Positions 35,618-44,721 of a stretch of DNA of 64,000 nt are shown here, in pieces. Under the pieces are notes generated by a model, which was given only the letters and a program-made list of their open reading frames with translations, was not told the DNA's origin and made no database searches. The translations under genes were made by a program, and so were the position numbers. Location of the stretch: contig NZ_BJCL01000022.1 in assembly GCF_005403045.1 (NCBI RefSeq), positions 1 through 64,000 on the forward strand. The letters run 5' to 3'. The DNA is from Pseudaquabacterium pictum (GTDB taxonomy: Bacteria; Pseudomonadota; Gammaproteobacteria; Burkholderiales; Burkholderiaceae_C). Within the stretch, counting starts at the first letter, position 1. The number at the start of each line of letters is the position of its first letter.

Positions 35618-36319
35618 TCAGGACACCCCGCCGAAGTAGAGGGTCTGGCCACCGATGTCCAGCCGGTTGGCCTCGAAGAAGGCGATGGCGTTGGCGATCT
35701 CCTGCAGCGGCGCGAAGCCGTGGTGCGGGATCAGGTCCAGCACCTTGCCGGGCTGGTCGCCGATCACCTTGTCGAGCATGCCGCTCGGGAAGGCCGACAA
35801 GCCGATGTTGTTGACATGCACGCCGAAGGGATGGCCCTCCTTGTTCAGCACCCGGCTGAAGGCTTCCAGGCCGGCCTTGCTGGCGGCGTAGACCGAATCG
35901 CCCACCACGCTCAGCCGTGGCGCCATCGACAGGATGTTGACGATCTGGCCGCTGCGCCGGCCCACCATCTTGCGGAACACCGCCTTGCTGACCAGAATGG
36001 GCGCGCGCAGGTTGATGGCCAGCATGCGGTCGATGTCGGCGGCGGCCATCACGCCCAGCGGCACCGTCGACAGCACCGCTGCGTTGTTGACCAGCAGGTC
36101 GATGCGGGGATGGCGGCGCAGCAGGTCCTTCAGCGCGGCGTCGGTGTGGACCATGTCGGCCAGGTCGCAGGGCTGGTGCTCCACCCTCGGGCCGCCACCG
36201 TCGTCGGCGGCCGGCGTGCGCGACAGGTTGATCACGGTGTTGCCGGCGGCCCAGTGCCGGGCCAGGGCCAGGCCCAGCCCGCGCGAGGCGCCGGTGATCA
36301 GGATGGTCTTGCCCTGCAT
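35618..36319 (-). CDS. Short-chain dehydrogenase/reductase
   Basis: 233 residues. It opens MQGKTILITGASRGLGLALA, the SDR nucleotide motif. LVNNAAVL and the catalytic SVYAASKAGLEAF (Y-x3-K) are present. The start was chosen at MQGK because the preceding residues lie over the ACP gene and are not SDR-like. Directly downstream of the second ACP, so it may act as a second ketoreductase or on a sugar. Substrate unknown. Confidence 0.85.
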   Translation of the reverse strand: MQGKTILITGASRGLGLALARHWAAGNTVINLSRTPAADDGGGPRVEHQPCDLADMVHTDAALKDLLRRHPRIDLLVNNAAVLSTVPLGVMAAADIDRMLAINLRAPILVSKAVFRKMVGRRSGQIVNILSMAPRLSVVGDSVYAASKAGLEAFSRVLNKEGHPFGVHVNNIGLSAFPSGMLDKVIGDQPGKVLDLIPHHGFAPLQEIANAIAFFEANRLDIGGQTLYFGGVS

Positions 36320-36323
36320 CGCC

Positions 36324-36617
36324 CTAGGCCGTGGTCTTGGCCAGCACATGCGCTGCCAGCGTGCGCGGGCTGCGGAACGGCGTCTGGCCGTCGGCGATGA
36401 TGGCCGCGTCGTCGATGACCTGGATCTCCTGCCCGGTGGTCTCGAGCACATGCTCCTCCACCTTGATGATCAGGCCCACCAGGGCCATCGAATCGATCAG
36501 GCTGCCATCGCCGAACAGCACGCTGTCGGCATCCAGGCCGGCGGTGTCCACGCCCAGTTCGGCGCAGACCTGGCGCAGTTCGTCCAGGATCAGGGTGATC
36601 AGGTCGGTCTCGTTCAT
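36324..36617 (-). CDS. Acyl carrier protein-like (second)
   Basis: 97 residues, acidic. The attachment site is Ser43 in GDGSLIDSMALVGLIIKVEE, then a longer C-terminal helix than the first ACP. The start MNETDL follows GATGACGC with a weak SD. Sits between the AAC(3)-like acyltransferase and the SDR in one operon with an adenylating enzyme, which suggests direct loading of a free acid onto this ACP and transfer to a sugar. Confidence 0.85.
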   Translation of the reverse strand: MNETDLITLILDELRQVCAELGVDTAGLDADSVLFGDGSLIDSMALVGLIIKVEEHVLETTGQEIQVIDDAAIIADGQTPFRSPRTLAAHVLAKTTA

Positions 36618-36621
36618 CGCG

Positions 36622-37407
36622 TCATCCTCCAGTGGCGGTCTCGGTCTCGATGCGTTCGGCGCAGTACATCGGCTGGGCGCACAGGCGCTGGTGCAGCCAG
36701 GCATGCACCGGCGCGATGTCCATCGCGAACAGCGGCGTGCCCTGCACGGCGGCCTGGCGCACCAGGCCGGCGGCCACCAGGTCGTCCCACACCGGCTGCC
36801 AGCGGTTGACCGCCTGGTGGCCGGGGCCGATCTCGCGCACGTACATGCCGTAGGTGGCGGCCTGCAGCTGGCCATCGGGGCCGCGCACCGCGCCGGGAAA
36901 GTCCTTGTGGTGGCGGTAGGGCACCTGCGCCGTCTGCTCGGCATGGTGCAGGAAGGTGGCGCCACCTTCGAAGTCGGTGCCCAGCGCCAGGTTCACCGCA
37001 TCCAGCCCGACCAGCAGCTCCCACGGCGAGCCGGGGCCGAAGGACGACAGGTTGCGGCAGGCGGCGAAGCGCTCGGCCAGCGGCCCGGCCACCGCCAGCG
37101 AGTGGAAGGGATGCAAGGTGCGCAGCGTGCCCGGCAGGCGCCGGAAGTGCTCGCACAGCGCACCGGTCTCGGCCTTGCTGGCCTGCCAGTCCCACTGTCG
37201 GGTGCGTCCATACGACAGCGTGAAGGCCGGCATCAGCAGCGTGCAGCCCTCGCCCAGCACCTGGCGCAGCATCCACAGCACACCGGGCAGCCCGTCCTCG
37301 ATCTGGCCGAAACGCAGCATCGAGCTGTGCACGATGGCCACGCCGTCGCGCGGCAGCCGCAGCTGCTGCAGGGCAGCGCCCAGGTCGGCCAGGCGGGTGC
37401 GCTTCAC
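36622..37407 (-). CDS. AAC(3)-family N-acyltransferase, probable glycan acyltransferase
   Basis: 261 residues of the aminoglycoside N3-acetyltransferase fold. Family marks include VAIVHSSMLRFG near the start, TLLMPAFTLSY and LALGTDFEGGATFLHHAEQ. Members in sugar clusters acylate amino sugars rather than confer resistance; its place between an ACP and an acyl-adenylating enzyme supports that. The stop of the adenylating gene overlaps its start by 4 bp. Acyl donor and acceptor cannot be read from sequence. Confidence 0.78.
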   Translation of the reverse strand: MKRTRLADLGAALQQLRLPRDGVAIVHSSMLRFGQIEDGLPGVLWMLRQVLGEGCTLLMPAFTLSYGRTRQWDWQASKAETGALCEHFRRLPGTLRTLHPFHSLAVAGPLAERFAACRNLSSFGPGSPWELLVGLDAVNLALGTDFEGGATFLHHAEQTAQVPYRHHKDFPGAVRGPDGQLQAATYGMYVREIGPGHQAVNRWQPVWDDLVAAGLVRQAAVQGTPLFAMDIAPVHAWLHQRLCAQPMYCAERIETETATGG

Positions 37408-38756
37408 GGCGTGCGCACCTTCTTGAACCGGTCATTGACGAAGCTCTGCGTGCCGAAGATGAACTGCGACGGCACCTTGTAGCGCTCCAGCCGGCTGGCG
37501 CAGTGCTGGCGGATCAGGCGCTCGGCCTCGGGCCTTGCCTGGCCGTCGTGCAGCTGCACATGGGCCACGACGATCTGGCCGAGCAGCGGGTTCTTCTTGC
37601 CCTTGACCAGCACCTCGTCGACGAAGGGCAGCGCCTGGATGCAGTTCTCCACCTCGCTGGGATAGACCTTCAGGCCGCCCACGTTGACGATGTCGGTCTG
37701 CCGGCCCAGCACCATCAGCTCGTCGCCATCGCGGGCCACCAGGTCCTGGGTGCAGAACCACTCGCTGTCGCTGGTCTCCAGCACCGGGCCCTCGGGGCTG
37801 AACAGGAGCTTGCCGCGCAGGTTGGACCGGGTGCTGATCCACAGCACGTCGTTCTCGACCTTCCAGCGCACGCCGGGGTCGATGAAGCGGAACCACAGGC
37901 TGTCGTTGCTGCGCGACTTGATCTGCAGCACGCCGGTCTCGGACAGGCCGTAGGTCTGCTTGAAGACACAGCCCGGCAGCACCGCATTGAGTTTCTGCAG
38001 CACCGTCTCGCTCATCACCTCGGTGCCGTAGCTGATCACCTTGAGCGACGACAGGTCGTGGCGCTCATGCGCCCGCGACAGCAGCAGCTGGGACAGGAAG
38101 CTGGGCGTGGCCGGCAGCAGCTGCACCTGGTGGCGGGCAATGGCCTCGCACACCACGTCGACCTGGCGCGTGCCCGGGTTCACCGCCAGCCCGCCCTGGA
38201 ACAGCAGGTGCAGCACGGTGTTGATGCCGCCCATGTGGTCGAACAGCAGGAAGCAGATGGCGCTGACCGGCGGCTTGCGTGCCAGGTAGCGGTAGCACAG
38301 GCTGTCGATGTCGTGCACGATGGCCTTGGGCTGGCCGGTGCTGCCCGAGGTGAACACCACCAGCCCGCCGGCGTCCACCGGCAGCACGCTGCGCCAGGCC
38401 GCGCTGCCGTCGCGCGACTGGCGCAGGCGCTCGGGCGCCGGCTGGCGGCTGTCGACCAGCACATCGGGCTGCAGTGCCGCCACCTGGTCGGCCAGCTTGG
38501 CATGGGCCTGCGGCGTCAGCGGCACCACGGTGGCGCGGCACAGCAACAGCGCCAGCAGCTCGGCCAGCGCGGCGAAGGAGAAATCGCCCAGCAGCACCAC
38601 CACATCGCCGGCCCCGATGCCGGCGGCGCGGCAGGCCTGCTCCCGCCGGTCGACCTCGGCCGCCAGTTCCGCGTGGCTGTGGCACTGCCCGTCGGAGACG
38701 ATGGCCGGGCGCGGGCCATGCTCGGTCAGGCGCGATCGCAGGGTCTCGAAGCTCAT
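37404..38756 (-). CDS. Adenylate-forming enzyme (acyl-CoA/acyl-ACP ligase type)
   Basis: 450 residues of the ANL superfamily. The P-loop FTSGSTGQPK is at 135-144. LWISTRSN, DLVARDGDELMVLGRQTD (the hinge-Asp region) and the C-terminal RYKVPSQFIFG follow. It is shorter than acetyl-CoA synthetases, matching stand-alone activators in biosynthetic clusters. It probably activates a carboxylic acid for the second ACP. First gene of a six-gene minus-strand run. The 190 bp upstream (38757-38946) hold its presumed promoter; no confident match was seen. Confidence 0.82.
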   Translation of the reverse strand: MSFETLRSRLTEHGPRPAIVSDGQCHSHAELAAEVDRREQACRAAGIGAGDVVVLLGDFSFAALAELLALLLCRATVVPLTPQAHAKLADQVAALQPDVLVDSRQPAPERLRQSRDGSAAWRSVLPVDAGGLVVFTSGSTGQPKAIVHDIDSLCYRYLARKPPVSAICFLLFDHMGGINTVLHLLFQGGLAVNPGTRQVDVVCEAIARHQVQLLPATPSFLSQLLLSRAHERHDLSSLKVISYGTEVMSETVLQKLNAVLPGCVFKQTYGLSETGVLQIKSRSNDSLWFRFIDPGVRWKVENDVLWISTRSNLRGKLLFSPEGPVLETSDSEWFCTQDLVARDGDELMVLGRQTDIVNVGGLKVYPSEVENCIQALPFVDEVLVKGKKNPLLGQIVVAHVQLHDGQARPEAERLIRQHCASRLERYKVPSQFIFGTQSFVNDRFKKVRTP

Positions 38757-38946
38757 GGCGGCTGGGGGGCTGGTGGAGTGATCGGGGCGCTTGCAGGCGA
38801 TCAGCCGGTTGCCCGGCTGGGCTGCAGACCGCCACTGGCAGCCACTTTAATGCCCAGGCGACGCAGGCTGCGGCCGCAAATGGCCGGGTTTCGCCGCCAG
38901 TTCCGCTAAGTCGGCAGCACGCCGCCGATGCGGCGCTGACGGCCGC

Positions 38947-39636
38947 TCAGGCCGCCGCAGCCACCTGGTCCGACCAGTTGAAGCGCAGCATGCCGCGCGG
39001 CTTGGGCAGCCCGGCCGCCGCCCGCTGGGCGATCAGCGCCTGGTTGCGGCTCAAGTCGCGGTCCAGCCCGCTGGTGCGGAAGGCGATCTGTTCGAAGGCG
39101 ATGTCGGTCAGCAGCACCTCGGTGCCCACATGCTTGCGCCACATCATGCGGAAGGCCACGTCCTCGAAGCCGTAGTGGCCGCTGAAGTCCTCGTCGTAGC
39201 CGCCGGCCTTGAAGAAGCCCTGGCGGGTGATCAGGAAGCTGTTGATGTGCGGCTCCACGTCCACCCCGTTCTCGGTGCGGCGGAACACATGCAGCCGGTT
39301 CCGGTCCAGGTTCGGCAGCGCGTTCACCAGCTTCACCAGGCTGGCCTCGCTGGCCACGTTGTCGATGTCGAAGAACAGCATCCACGGCGTCTCGCACAGC
39401 GTGGCCGCCAGGTTGCGGCAGCCGGGCATGTTCCAGTCGATGTCGTCGTCCACCCGCACCAGGCGCAGGTCCAGGTCGCCCTTGTCCACCTGCAGCGGCA
39501 CATCGCTGTGGTCGTCGATGACCAGGAACTGCAGACGCGCGCGCAGCGCCGGGCTGAACTGCCGCCACAGCGCCAGCTGCCGGTCCACCGGACCCTGGGC
39601 GTTGTAGACATGGGTGATCAGCGTCAGGTCGGCCAT
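38947..39636 (-). CDS. Family 2-type glycosyltransferase
   Basis: 229 residues with a GT-A fold. The N-terminal strand LTLITHVYNAQGPVDRQL leads to VIDDHSDVPLQV, and the metal-binding DxD is in LFFDIDNVASEASL. YGFEDVAFRMMW carries the ED-x-D-like acceptor-side motif of GT2 enzymes. Lies 10 bp after the next glycosyltransferase in a minus-strand run. Cytoplasmic; donor sugar unknown. Confidence 0.82.
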   Translation of the reverse strand: MADLTLITHVYNAQGPVDRQLALWRQFSPALRARLQFLVIDDHSDVPLQVDKGDLDLRLVRVDDDIDWNMPGCRNLAATLCETPWMLFFDIDNVASEASLVKLVNALPNLDRNRLHVFRRTENGVDVEPHINSFLITRQGFFKAGGYDEDFSGHYGFEDVAFRMMWRKHVGTEVLLTDIAFEQIAFRTSGLDRDLSRNQALIAQRAAAGLPKPRGMLRFNWSDQVAAAA

Positions 39637-39646
39637 CGTGGCACCT

Positions 39647-40711
39647 CTAGGCGATGTGGGTGATGCACTGGGGGTTCAGGTACAGCCGCGCGCCGGCGGC
39701 CACCAGCTGGGCGTGGTACGGCACGTGCTCGCAGACCTCGCGGCCATCGACCAGGCCGCTGTAGCGGCCGTGGCCCACCACCGCCGCCTTGTACAGGCCG
39801 AAGCCGCCGAAGGCCGACTGCACCGGCAGCCAGCCGGCCACCCGGCCGGGCTGCAGCTGCTGGGTGGCAGCATGGATCTCGCGGCCGGCAAACAGTGCGG
39901 CGTTCAGCGTGTGCAGGCCGCTGGCCACGTAGTCGTCCGGGCAGATCGTGGGCTCGCGCAGGGCCCACAGGTCGTAGTACAGCGGCCAGCTCAGTGGAAA
40001 CACCGCATCCCAGGCCGCCTCGTGGCGGAAGCACGACAGGAAGCCGTCAACCGCGAACCGGGCGCCCACCAGGCCGTCCATGTCGGCCCAGCAGATGTAG
40101 TCGAAGCGGTCGGCACCCTGCGCCAGCACATGGTCGAGCAGGCGGTTGCGGCCGTAGGCCAGGCGCTCGGTGCGCAGCGGCATGCGGGCGGCCACGCCCT
40201 GCTCGCGGATGGCGTGCAGCAGGCCGTCGCGGGCCCCCTGGTCCAGCAGCGCACCGGTGTCGTCGCTGGAGTCGTTCTCGTAGACGTGGATCTCATGGTG
40301 GGCGAACAGCGCGCCCAGCTCGTGCAGCCTGGTGATGGTGGCCGGCAGCGCCTGCGCGCAGCTGCGCGCCGTGCCCAGGAAGGCGATGCGCTTGCCGCGC
40401 AGCACCTGGCGGATGCTGTCCAGGTCGGGCTCGGGCAGCGGCTCGATGCGGCCCAGCGGCACCACCTCGGCGGCGTCGCCCTCCCCGGCCGGCACGATGT
40501 CGAAACCGAAGCGGGCCCAGTTGTCGGGCCGGTGGAACACCAGCTCGGCGCTGTCTCCATCGATGCGCAGCCGGCAGGGCGGCGTGTCCCAGGCCAGCGG
40601 CTGGGCCACCCGGGCCACGCCGATGCGCACATCGCGGATCGGCACGCCCGGCGTGCGCAGGTGGATGGCCCGCACGAAGGCGTGGCTGTCGTTGTGCAGA
40701 CGGTGGCGCAT
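39647..40711 (-). CDS. Glycosyltransferase-like protein with DxD motif
   Basis: 354 residues. After an unassigned N-terminal ~100 residues comes RIAFLGTARSCAQALP, then HEIHVYENDSSDDTGALLD and DYICWADMDGLVGARF (DxD), resembling the GT-A core of fungal/bacterial CAP59-type transferases. The ATG at 40711 opens MRHRLHNDSHAF. It follows the GT4 gene by 2 bp. Probably adds a sugar to a surface or flagellar glycan. Confidence 0.65.
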   Translation of the reverse strand: MRHRLHNDSHAFVRAIHLRTPGVPIRDVRIGVARVAQPLAWDTPPCRLRIDGDSAELVFHRPDNWARFGFDIVPAGEGDAAEVVPLGRIEPLPEPDLDSIRQVLRGKRIAFLGTARSCAQALPATITRLHELGALFAHHEIHVYENDSSDDTGALLDQGARDGLLHAIREQGVAARMPLRTERLAYGRNRLLDHVLAQGADRFDYICWADMDGLVGARFAVDGFLSCFRHEAAWDAVFPLSWPLYYDLWALREPTICPDDYVASGLHTLNAALFAGREIHAATQQLQPGRVAGWLPVQSAFGGFGLYKAAVVGHGRYSGLVDGREVCEHVPYHAQLVAAGARLYLNPQCITHIA

Positions 40712-40713
40712 GG

Positions 40714-41904
40714 TCAGGCAGCGACCGTCTGCTGGGCGATCAGGTCCTGCAGCTGGCGGGTGACGGCGGTCCAGCTGTAGCGGGCCACCAAGTCGGCGCG
40801 GGCGGCCTGGGCCGTGGGCGTGTCGCGCGGCAGGCGGCCTTCGGCCACCCGCGCCATGGCGTCGAGCAGCGCGTCCTCGTCCGGCACCAGGAAGCGGCCG
40901 AACATCGCCGGCTCGTCGGCCTTGGTGCCCTCGCGCGCGGGCAGCTTGACCGACAGCGCCGGCGGGCAGAAGTCGTCGGTGGCGCCGCCGCCGGTCACGA
41001 TCACCGGCGTGCCGCAGGCCATGGCCTCCAGCACCGGCATGTTGAAACCTTCGGCCCGGTAGGGCGAGACATAGGCATCGGCCACGCCGTACAGCGCCCG
41101 CAGCTGGGTCTGGTCCAGGCTGCCCGACACCACCGAGATGCCGGCCAGCACCTGGTTGTCGATCAGCCCCGGGTTGGCGCGGGCCACCTGGGCCAGGGTG
41201 CGGTCGGCGCCGATGCCGTACAGCGCCTTGTGGTCCTTCAGCAGCAGGCGGGTGCGCGGGTGCTGCTTGCGCACCCGGGCGAAGGCCTTGACCAGCAGGT
41301 CCAGGCCCTTGTTCCAGGTGGCCACGCCGACGTTGAGGAACAGCACCTCGTCGTCGGCCACGCCCAGCGCGGCGCGGCCGGCCTGGCGGTCGGCCGGCTG
41401 CAGCGGCGCGAAGGTGTCGGTCTTGACGCCATGCGGCACGATGGCGATGCCGGCCGGGTCCATGCCGCCGTCGACCAGCCGGTCGCGCGACCAGGCCGAG
41501 GGCGTGATGATGCAGTTGTCGCCACGGGTGAAGGCCAGCGGATCGGTGGGCGGCGCGTCGAAGCAGTCGTCGACCAGGCCGCATTCGGTGACCATGAAGG
41601 TCAGCGTGCGCACCGCCGGGTCGATGACTGACTTGAACGGCGAGCTGATGCGCAGCAGGCAGTCGGGGCGCAGGCCCTCGGGTGGCGCCGGCACGGCGTC
41701 GATGGCGGCCTGCTCGGCGGCGCTGAAGCCGGCGGGCATCTGCCGCGTGTTCCAGTGCTTCAGGAAGAACGGCAGGTCGCGGTGGTAGAGCTGCCAGTCG
41801 GCACGCCAGGCCGGATCGTTCAGCAGCACCAGCATCTGGTACTGGTTGACCAGCGCGATGGAGTGGCTGACGCCACGCCAGCCTTCGATGCACAGGGAAT
41901 TCAT
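40714..41904 (-). CDS. Family 4-type glycosyltransferase
   Basis: 396 residues, GT-B fold. The donor-binding domain has LFLNVGVATWNKGLDLLVKA and the motif SPYRAEGFNMPVLEAMACG with the Glu pair of retaining GT4 enzymes, then TPVIVTGGGATDDF. The N-terminal domain carries GDNCIITPSAWSRDRL. It starts 10 bp after the TolC-family gene, linking the type I secretion genes to the glycosyltransferase run. Confidence 0.85.
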   Translation of the reverse strand: MNSLCIEGWRGVSHSIALVNQYQMLVLLNDPAWRADWQLYHRDLPFFLKHWNTRQMPAGFSAAEQAAIDAVPAPPEGLRPDCLLRISSPFKSVIDPAVRTLTFMVTECGLVDDCFDAPPTDPLAFTRGDNCIITPSAWSRDRLVDGGMDPAGIAIVPHGVKTDTFAPLQPADRQAGRAALGVADDEVLFLNVGVATWNKGLDLLVKAFARVRKQHPRTRLLLKDHKALYGIGADRTLAQVARANPGLIDNQVLAGISVVSGSLDQTQLRALYGVADAYVSPYRAEGFNMPVLEAMACGTPVIVTGGGATDDFCPPALSVKLPAREGTKADEPAMFGRFLVPDEDALLDAMARVAEGRLPRDTPTAQAARADLVARYSWTAVTRQLQDLIAQQTVAA

Positions 41905-41914
41905 GCGGTGCCCT

Positions 41915-43300
41915 TCATTGGAGCCAGGCGCTGAGGCCGGTGCCCAGCGAGGTGAGCGTGGCGTTCATCTGCTGCCCGTCGTGCAGCGCGTTGATGTACT
42001 GCACGCGCAGGTTGTAGTGGTCGGTCTCGGCGCCGATCACGTCGAACAGCGAGCGGCGGCCCATCTGCTGCCACTGCTGCAGGGTGAAGTTGCGCAGCCG
42101 GTCGCTGTCGCGCAGCACCAGGCCCACGCGCTGCAGCCGGTCGAAGGCCGACTGGGCCTGCTCGTGCACATCGACGATGCGCTGGCGGCGTTGCTCCAGC
42201 GCCTCGGCGCGCTGCAGGTTGGCGGCCTCGGCACGCTTGCGGGCGGCCTGGCTGCTGTATTCGATGGCCGGGTTCAGGATGGGCACGCTCAGCGTCACGC
42301 CGCCGGTCAATGCCAGGTTGCGCTGGCCACCGGCCACGCTGGCCGCGCCGCTGCTGGCCGACAGCAGCGCATTGCCGCCCAGGTTCCAGCTCAGCTGCGG
42401 CTTGTTGCCGGCCTCCACCACGCGGGCGATCTCGGTCAGCGCGCGGGCATTGGCGGCCAGCTGGTGGATGTCGACCGAGCGCTCGGCCGCGCTCAGCACG
42501 GCCGGCAGCTCGGGCACGGCCAGCATCAGCGTGGACATGCCCTCGGTGCCCGGCAGACCGTCGCCGACCATGCGGCGCAGCTTGGCCTCGACCTGGCGGG
42601 CCTGGCTCTGCGCCTGCACCTGCTGCAGCTCGGCCTGCTGCAGCTGCTTGCGGGCCTGCACCAGCTCGCTGGTGCGGCCCTTGTCGGCTGCCACGATGGA
42701 CTCCAGCGCCTGCACCAGGCAGCCCATCTTGCGCACGTTCTGGCCATAGATCACCGCCTGCATGCGGAAGCGGCTGCGCTCCAGCGCCATCGAGGTGGTG
42801 GCCAGGGTGATCTGCTCCTGGGTGGACAACATGCCCAGCCGGGCCGCCTCGGCCTGCTGGCGGCGCCAGTCGATCAGCCGGGCGCTGCGGCCACCGTCGT
42901 ACAGCACCTGGTTCCAGGTGACGCCGGCGCGGGCCTGCAGGCCGGAGGTGTTGCCCAGGCGGTCCTGATCGATCGACGGGCCGACGCTGCCGGTGAGGAA
43001 GGCCTGCGGCTTGCGGCTGGCCTCGGCCTCGCCCACATCCTGCTCGGCCGCCTCGGCCAGCAGGCGGGCGGCGCCGATGCCATGGCTGCGGGCCAGTGCG
43101 TCCTGCACCATCCGCTGCAGCGTGGCGCGCGGTGGCGTGGGCGACGCCGCGGCTGGCGCAGTGCCTGGCGCAGACATCGCCGGCAGCGCCTCCAGCTTCT
43201 CCTCGTCCAGGCAGTTGGCGCGGGCGGTGCCGGCGCAGGTCAGCAAGGCCAGGCCCAGCAGGGACAGCGTGCGGACGAACGGGATGGTGGGAGCAGTCAC
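41915..43300 (-). CDS. TolC/LapE-family outer-membrane channel of a type I secretion system
   Basis: About 461 residues from a GTG at 43300. The preferred start gives VTAPTIPFVRTLSLLGLALL and a signal peptide ending TARA. A TTG 30 bp further upstream is an alternative, and neither has a clear SD. The body is coiled-coil rich with two related halves, as in TolC: GSVGPSIDQDRLG and LSWNLGGNALLSA mark the beta-barrel strands. It would form the outer-membrane exit duct with the HlyD-like and ABC proteins encoded upstream. Confidence 0.82.
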   Translation of the reverse strand: MTAPTIPFVRTLSLLGLALLTCAGTARANCLDEEKLEALPAMSAPGTAPAAASPTPPRATLQRMVQDALARSHGIGAARLLAEAAEQDVGEAEASRKPQAFLTGSVGPSIDQDRLGNTSGLQARAGVTWNQVLYDGGRSARLIDWRRQQAEAARLGMLSTQEQITLATTSMALERSRFRMQAVIYGQNVRKMGCLVQALESIVAADKGRTSELVQARKQLQQAELQQVQAQSQARQVEAKLRRMVGDGLPGTEGMSTLMLAVPELPAVLSAAERSVDIHQLAANARALTEIARVVEAGNKPQLSWNLGGNALLSASSGAASVAGGQRNLALTGGVTLSVPILNPAIEYSSQAARKRAEAANLQRAEALEQRRQRIVDVHEQAQSAFDRLQRVGLVLRDSDRLRNFTLQQWQQMGRRSLFDVIGAETDHYNLRVQYINALHDGQQMNATLTSLGTGLSAWLQ

Positions 43301-43463
43301 GGGTCGGCGGTGGGGCAGGCAGTGCAGCACCAAGTAGACGCTGACGCCCCCAACCGCGATCCCTGGAAAGTCGGCCGGTTTTGCCGGCTATTCAGGCAGT
43401 CAGCCTGCAGCCGGCCGAGCGCCGGGCCGCTCCCAAGCCGGCCGGCCCACCCGCCCGGCGGGT

Positions 43464-43483
43464 CGCTGCGGTATCCCGCAGCG
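43464..43483 (-). terminator. Hairpin between the HlyD-like and TolC-like genes
   Basis: A perfect 8-bp stem CGCTGCGG/CCGCAGCG with a TATC loop lies 12 bp past the HlyD-like stop. There is no T-run on the minus strand, so it may be an attenuator or RNA-stabilising hairpin rather than a full terminator. Confidence 0.35.
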
Positions 43484-43494
43484 GGGTGCCCCGT

Positions 43495-44712
43495 CTACCG
43501 TTCGGTGAATGCCTCGGTGGCCTTCATCATCGGCCGCAGCAGGAAGCTCAGCACCGAGCGCTGGCCGGTGCGGATCTCGGCCGTGCCCACCATGCCGGGC
43601 AGCACCGTCAGCGGCTTGCCGCCGGCCTTGAGCTTGCTGGCGTCGGCGCGCACCAGGGCGCGGTACCAGGTGGCCTCGGCATTGGCCGCCGGCCCGCCGC
43701 TGTCGCTCAGCGCATCGGGGCTGACGGTGTCCACCGTGCCGTGCAGGCTGCCGTAGATGGTGAAGTCATAGGCCGACAGCTTGATCTCGACCGGATGGCC
43801 CACCCGCACCCAGCCGATGTCGCTGGGCTTGATGCGCAGCTCCACCAGCACCTGCTCGTCCACCGGCACGATCTCCATCACCGGCGCGCCGGCGCTGACC
43901 ACGCCGCCCACGGTGTTCATGCGGATGTTCTTCACCAGGCCGCGCACCGGCGAGGTCAGCGTGGTGCGCTTGAGGATGTCGTCGCGCACCACCTGCTGCT
44001 CGCCCAGCATGGTCAGCTCGGTCTGGGCCTTCACCAGCTCGGCGCTGGCGTCCTGGCGGAAGCGGTTGATGCGCTCCTGGGTGACCAGGGCCAGGTCGTT
44101 GGCCTGGCGGCGCAGGCGCATCACCTCCACCTCGCTCATCAGGCCCTTGGCCGACATGGTCTGCGCCATGGCCACCTCGCGCTCCAGCAGCGCCTGGTTG
44201 CGCTGGTTGGAGGCCACGGCCTCGTTCAGCGCCCGGCGGCGGGCCTCGTAGGAGGCGGTCTCGCCCTGCACCACCTCGGGCACTTCCTGCAAGTGCTTCG
44301 GGAAGGCCAGCGGCCGGCCACCGGCCTCGGCCTGCAGGCGCACCACGGTGGCCTGCAGGGCCAGGCGCTTGAGCCGGCCTTCGTTCTGCTGGGCCTCCAC
44401 CCGCGTCGGGTCGAGCAGGGCCAGCGGCTGGCCGGCGGTCACCGCCTCGCCCTCGCGCACCTTCAGCTCGCGCAGGATGCCGCCTTCCAGGCTGGCGATG
44501 ACCTGCTCGCGCCCCACCGGGATCACCCGGCTCTCGGCCCGGGTGACCATGTCCACCTTGGCCAGCGCCGCCCAGGCCACCGCCACCACCAGGGCCACCA
44601 GCATCAGGTAGACCGACCAGGTGGCCACATGGGCGGGCTCGTCCTGCTGCGCCGCCTGCAGCGGGCTCAGGAACTCCATGTCGCCGCGGCGCAGCGGCTT
44701 GGTTTCAGCCAT
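43495..44712 (-). CDS. HlyD/LapC-family membrane fusion protein
   Basis: 405 residues. One N-terminal membrane span (about 33-50, WSVYLMLVALVVAVAWAALA) is followed by AKVDMVTRAESRVIPVGREQ. The biotinyl-lipoyl-like segment GGILRELKVREGEAVTAGQP, a long periplasmic coiled-coil and a C-terminal beta-barrel part follow. It would bridge the ABC transporter to the TolC-like duct. It starts 9 bp after the ABC gene stop, so the two are clearly co-transcribed. Confidence 0.9.
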   Translation of the reverse strand: MAETKPLRRGDMEFLSPLQAAQQDEPAHVATWSVYLMLVALVVAVAWAALAKVDMVTRAESRVIPVGREQVIASLEGGILRELKVREGEAVTAGQPLALLDPTRVEAQQNEGRLKRLALQATVVRLQAEAGGRPLAFPKHLQEVPEVVQGETASYEARRRALNEAVASNQRNQALLEREVAMAQTMSAKGLMSEVEVMRLRRQANDLALVTQERINRFRQDASAELVKAQTELTMLGEQQVVRDDILKRTTLTSPVRGLVKNIRMNTVGGVVSAGAPVMEIVPVDEQVLVELRIKPSDIGWVRVGHPVEIKLSAYDFTIYGSLHGTVDTVSPDALSDSGGPAANAEATWYRALVRADASKLKAGGKPLTVLPGMVGTAEIRTGQRSVLSFLLRPMMKATEAFTER

Positions 44713-44721
44713 GGCAGCCCG

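Noticed and set aside
36622-37407. Aminoglycoside resistance gene
   Set aside because: The fold matches AAC(3), but the gene is embedded in an ACP/acyl-activation operon of a glycan cluster with no mobile-element signs.
43340-43400. FliA-type promoter before the TolC-like gene (TGAATAGC-11-GCCGACTT on the minus strand)
   Set aside because: Both boxes deviate from the local consensus and the stretch is part of a GCCGG hairpin; too weak to call.
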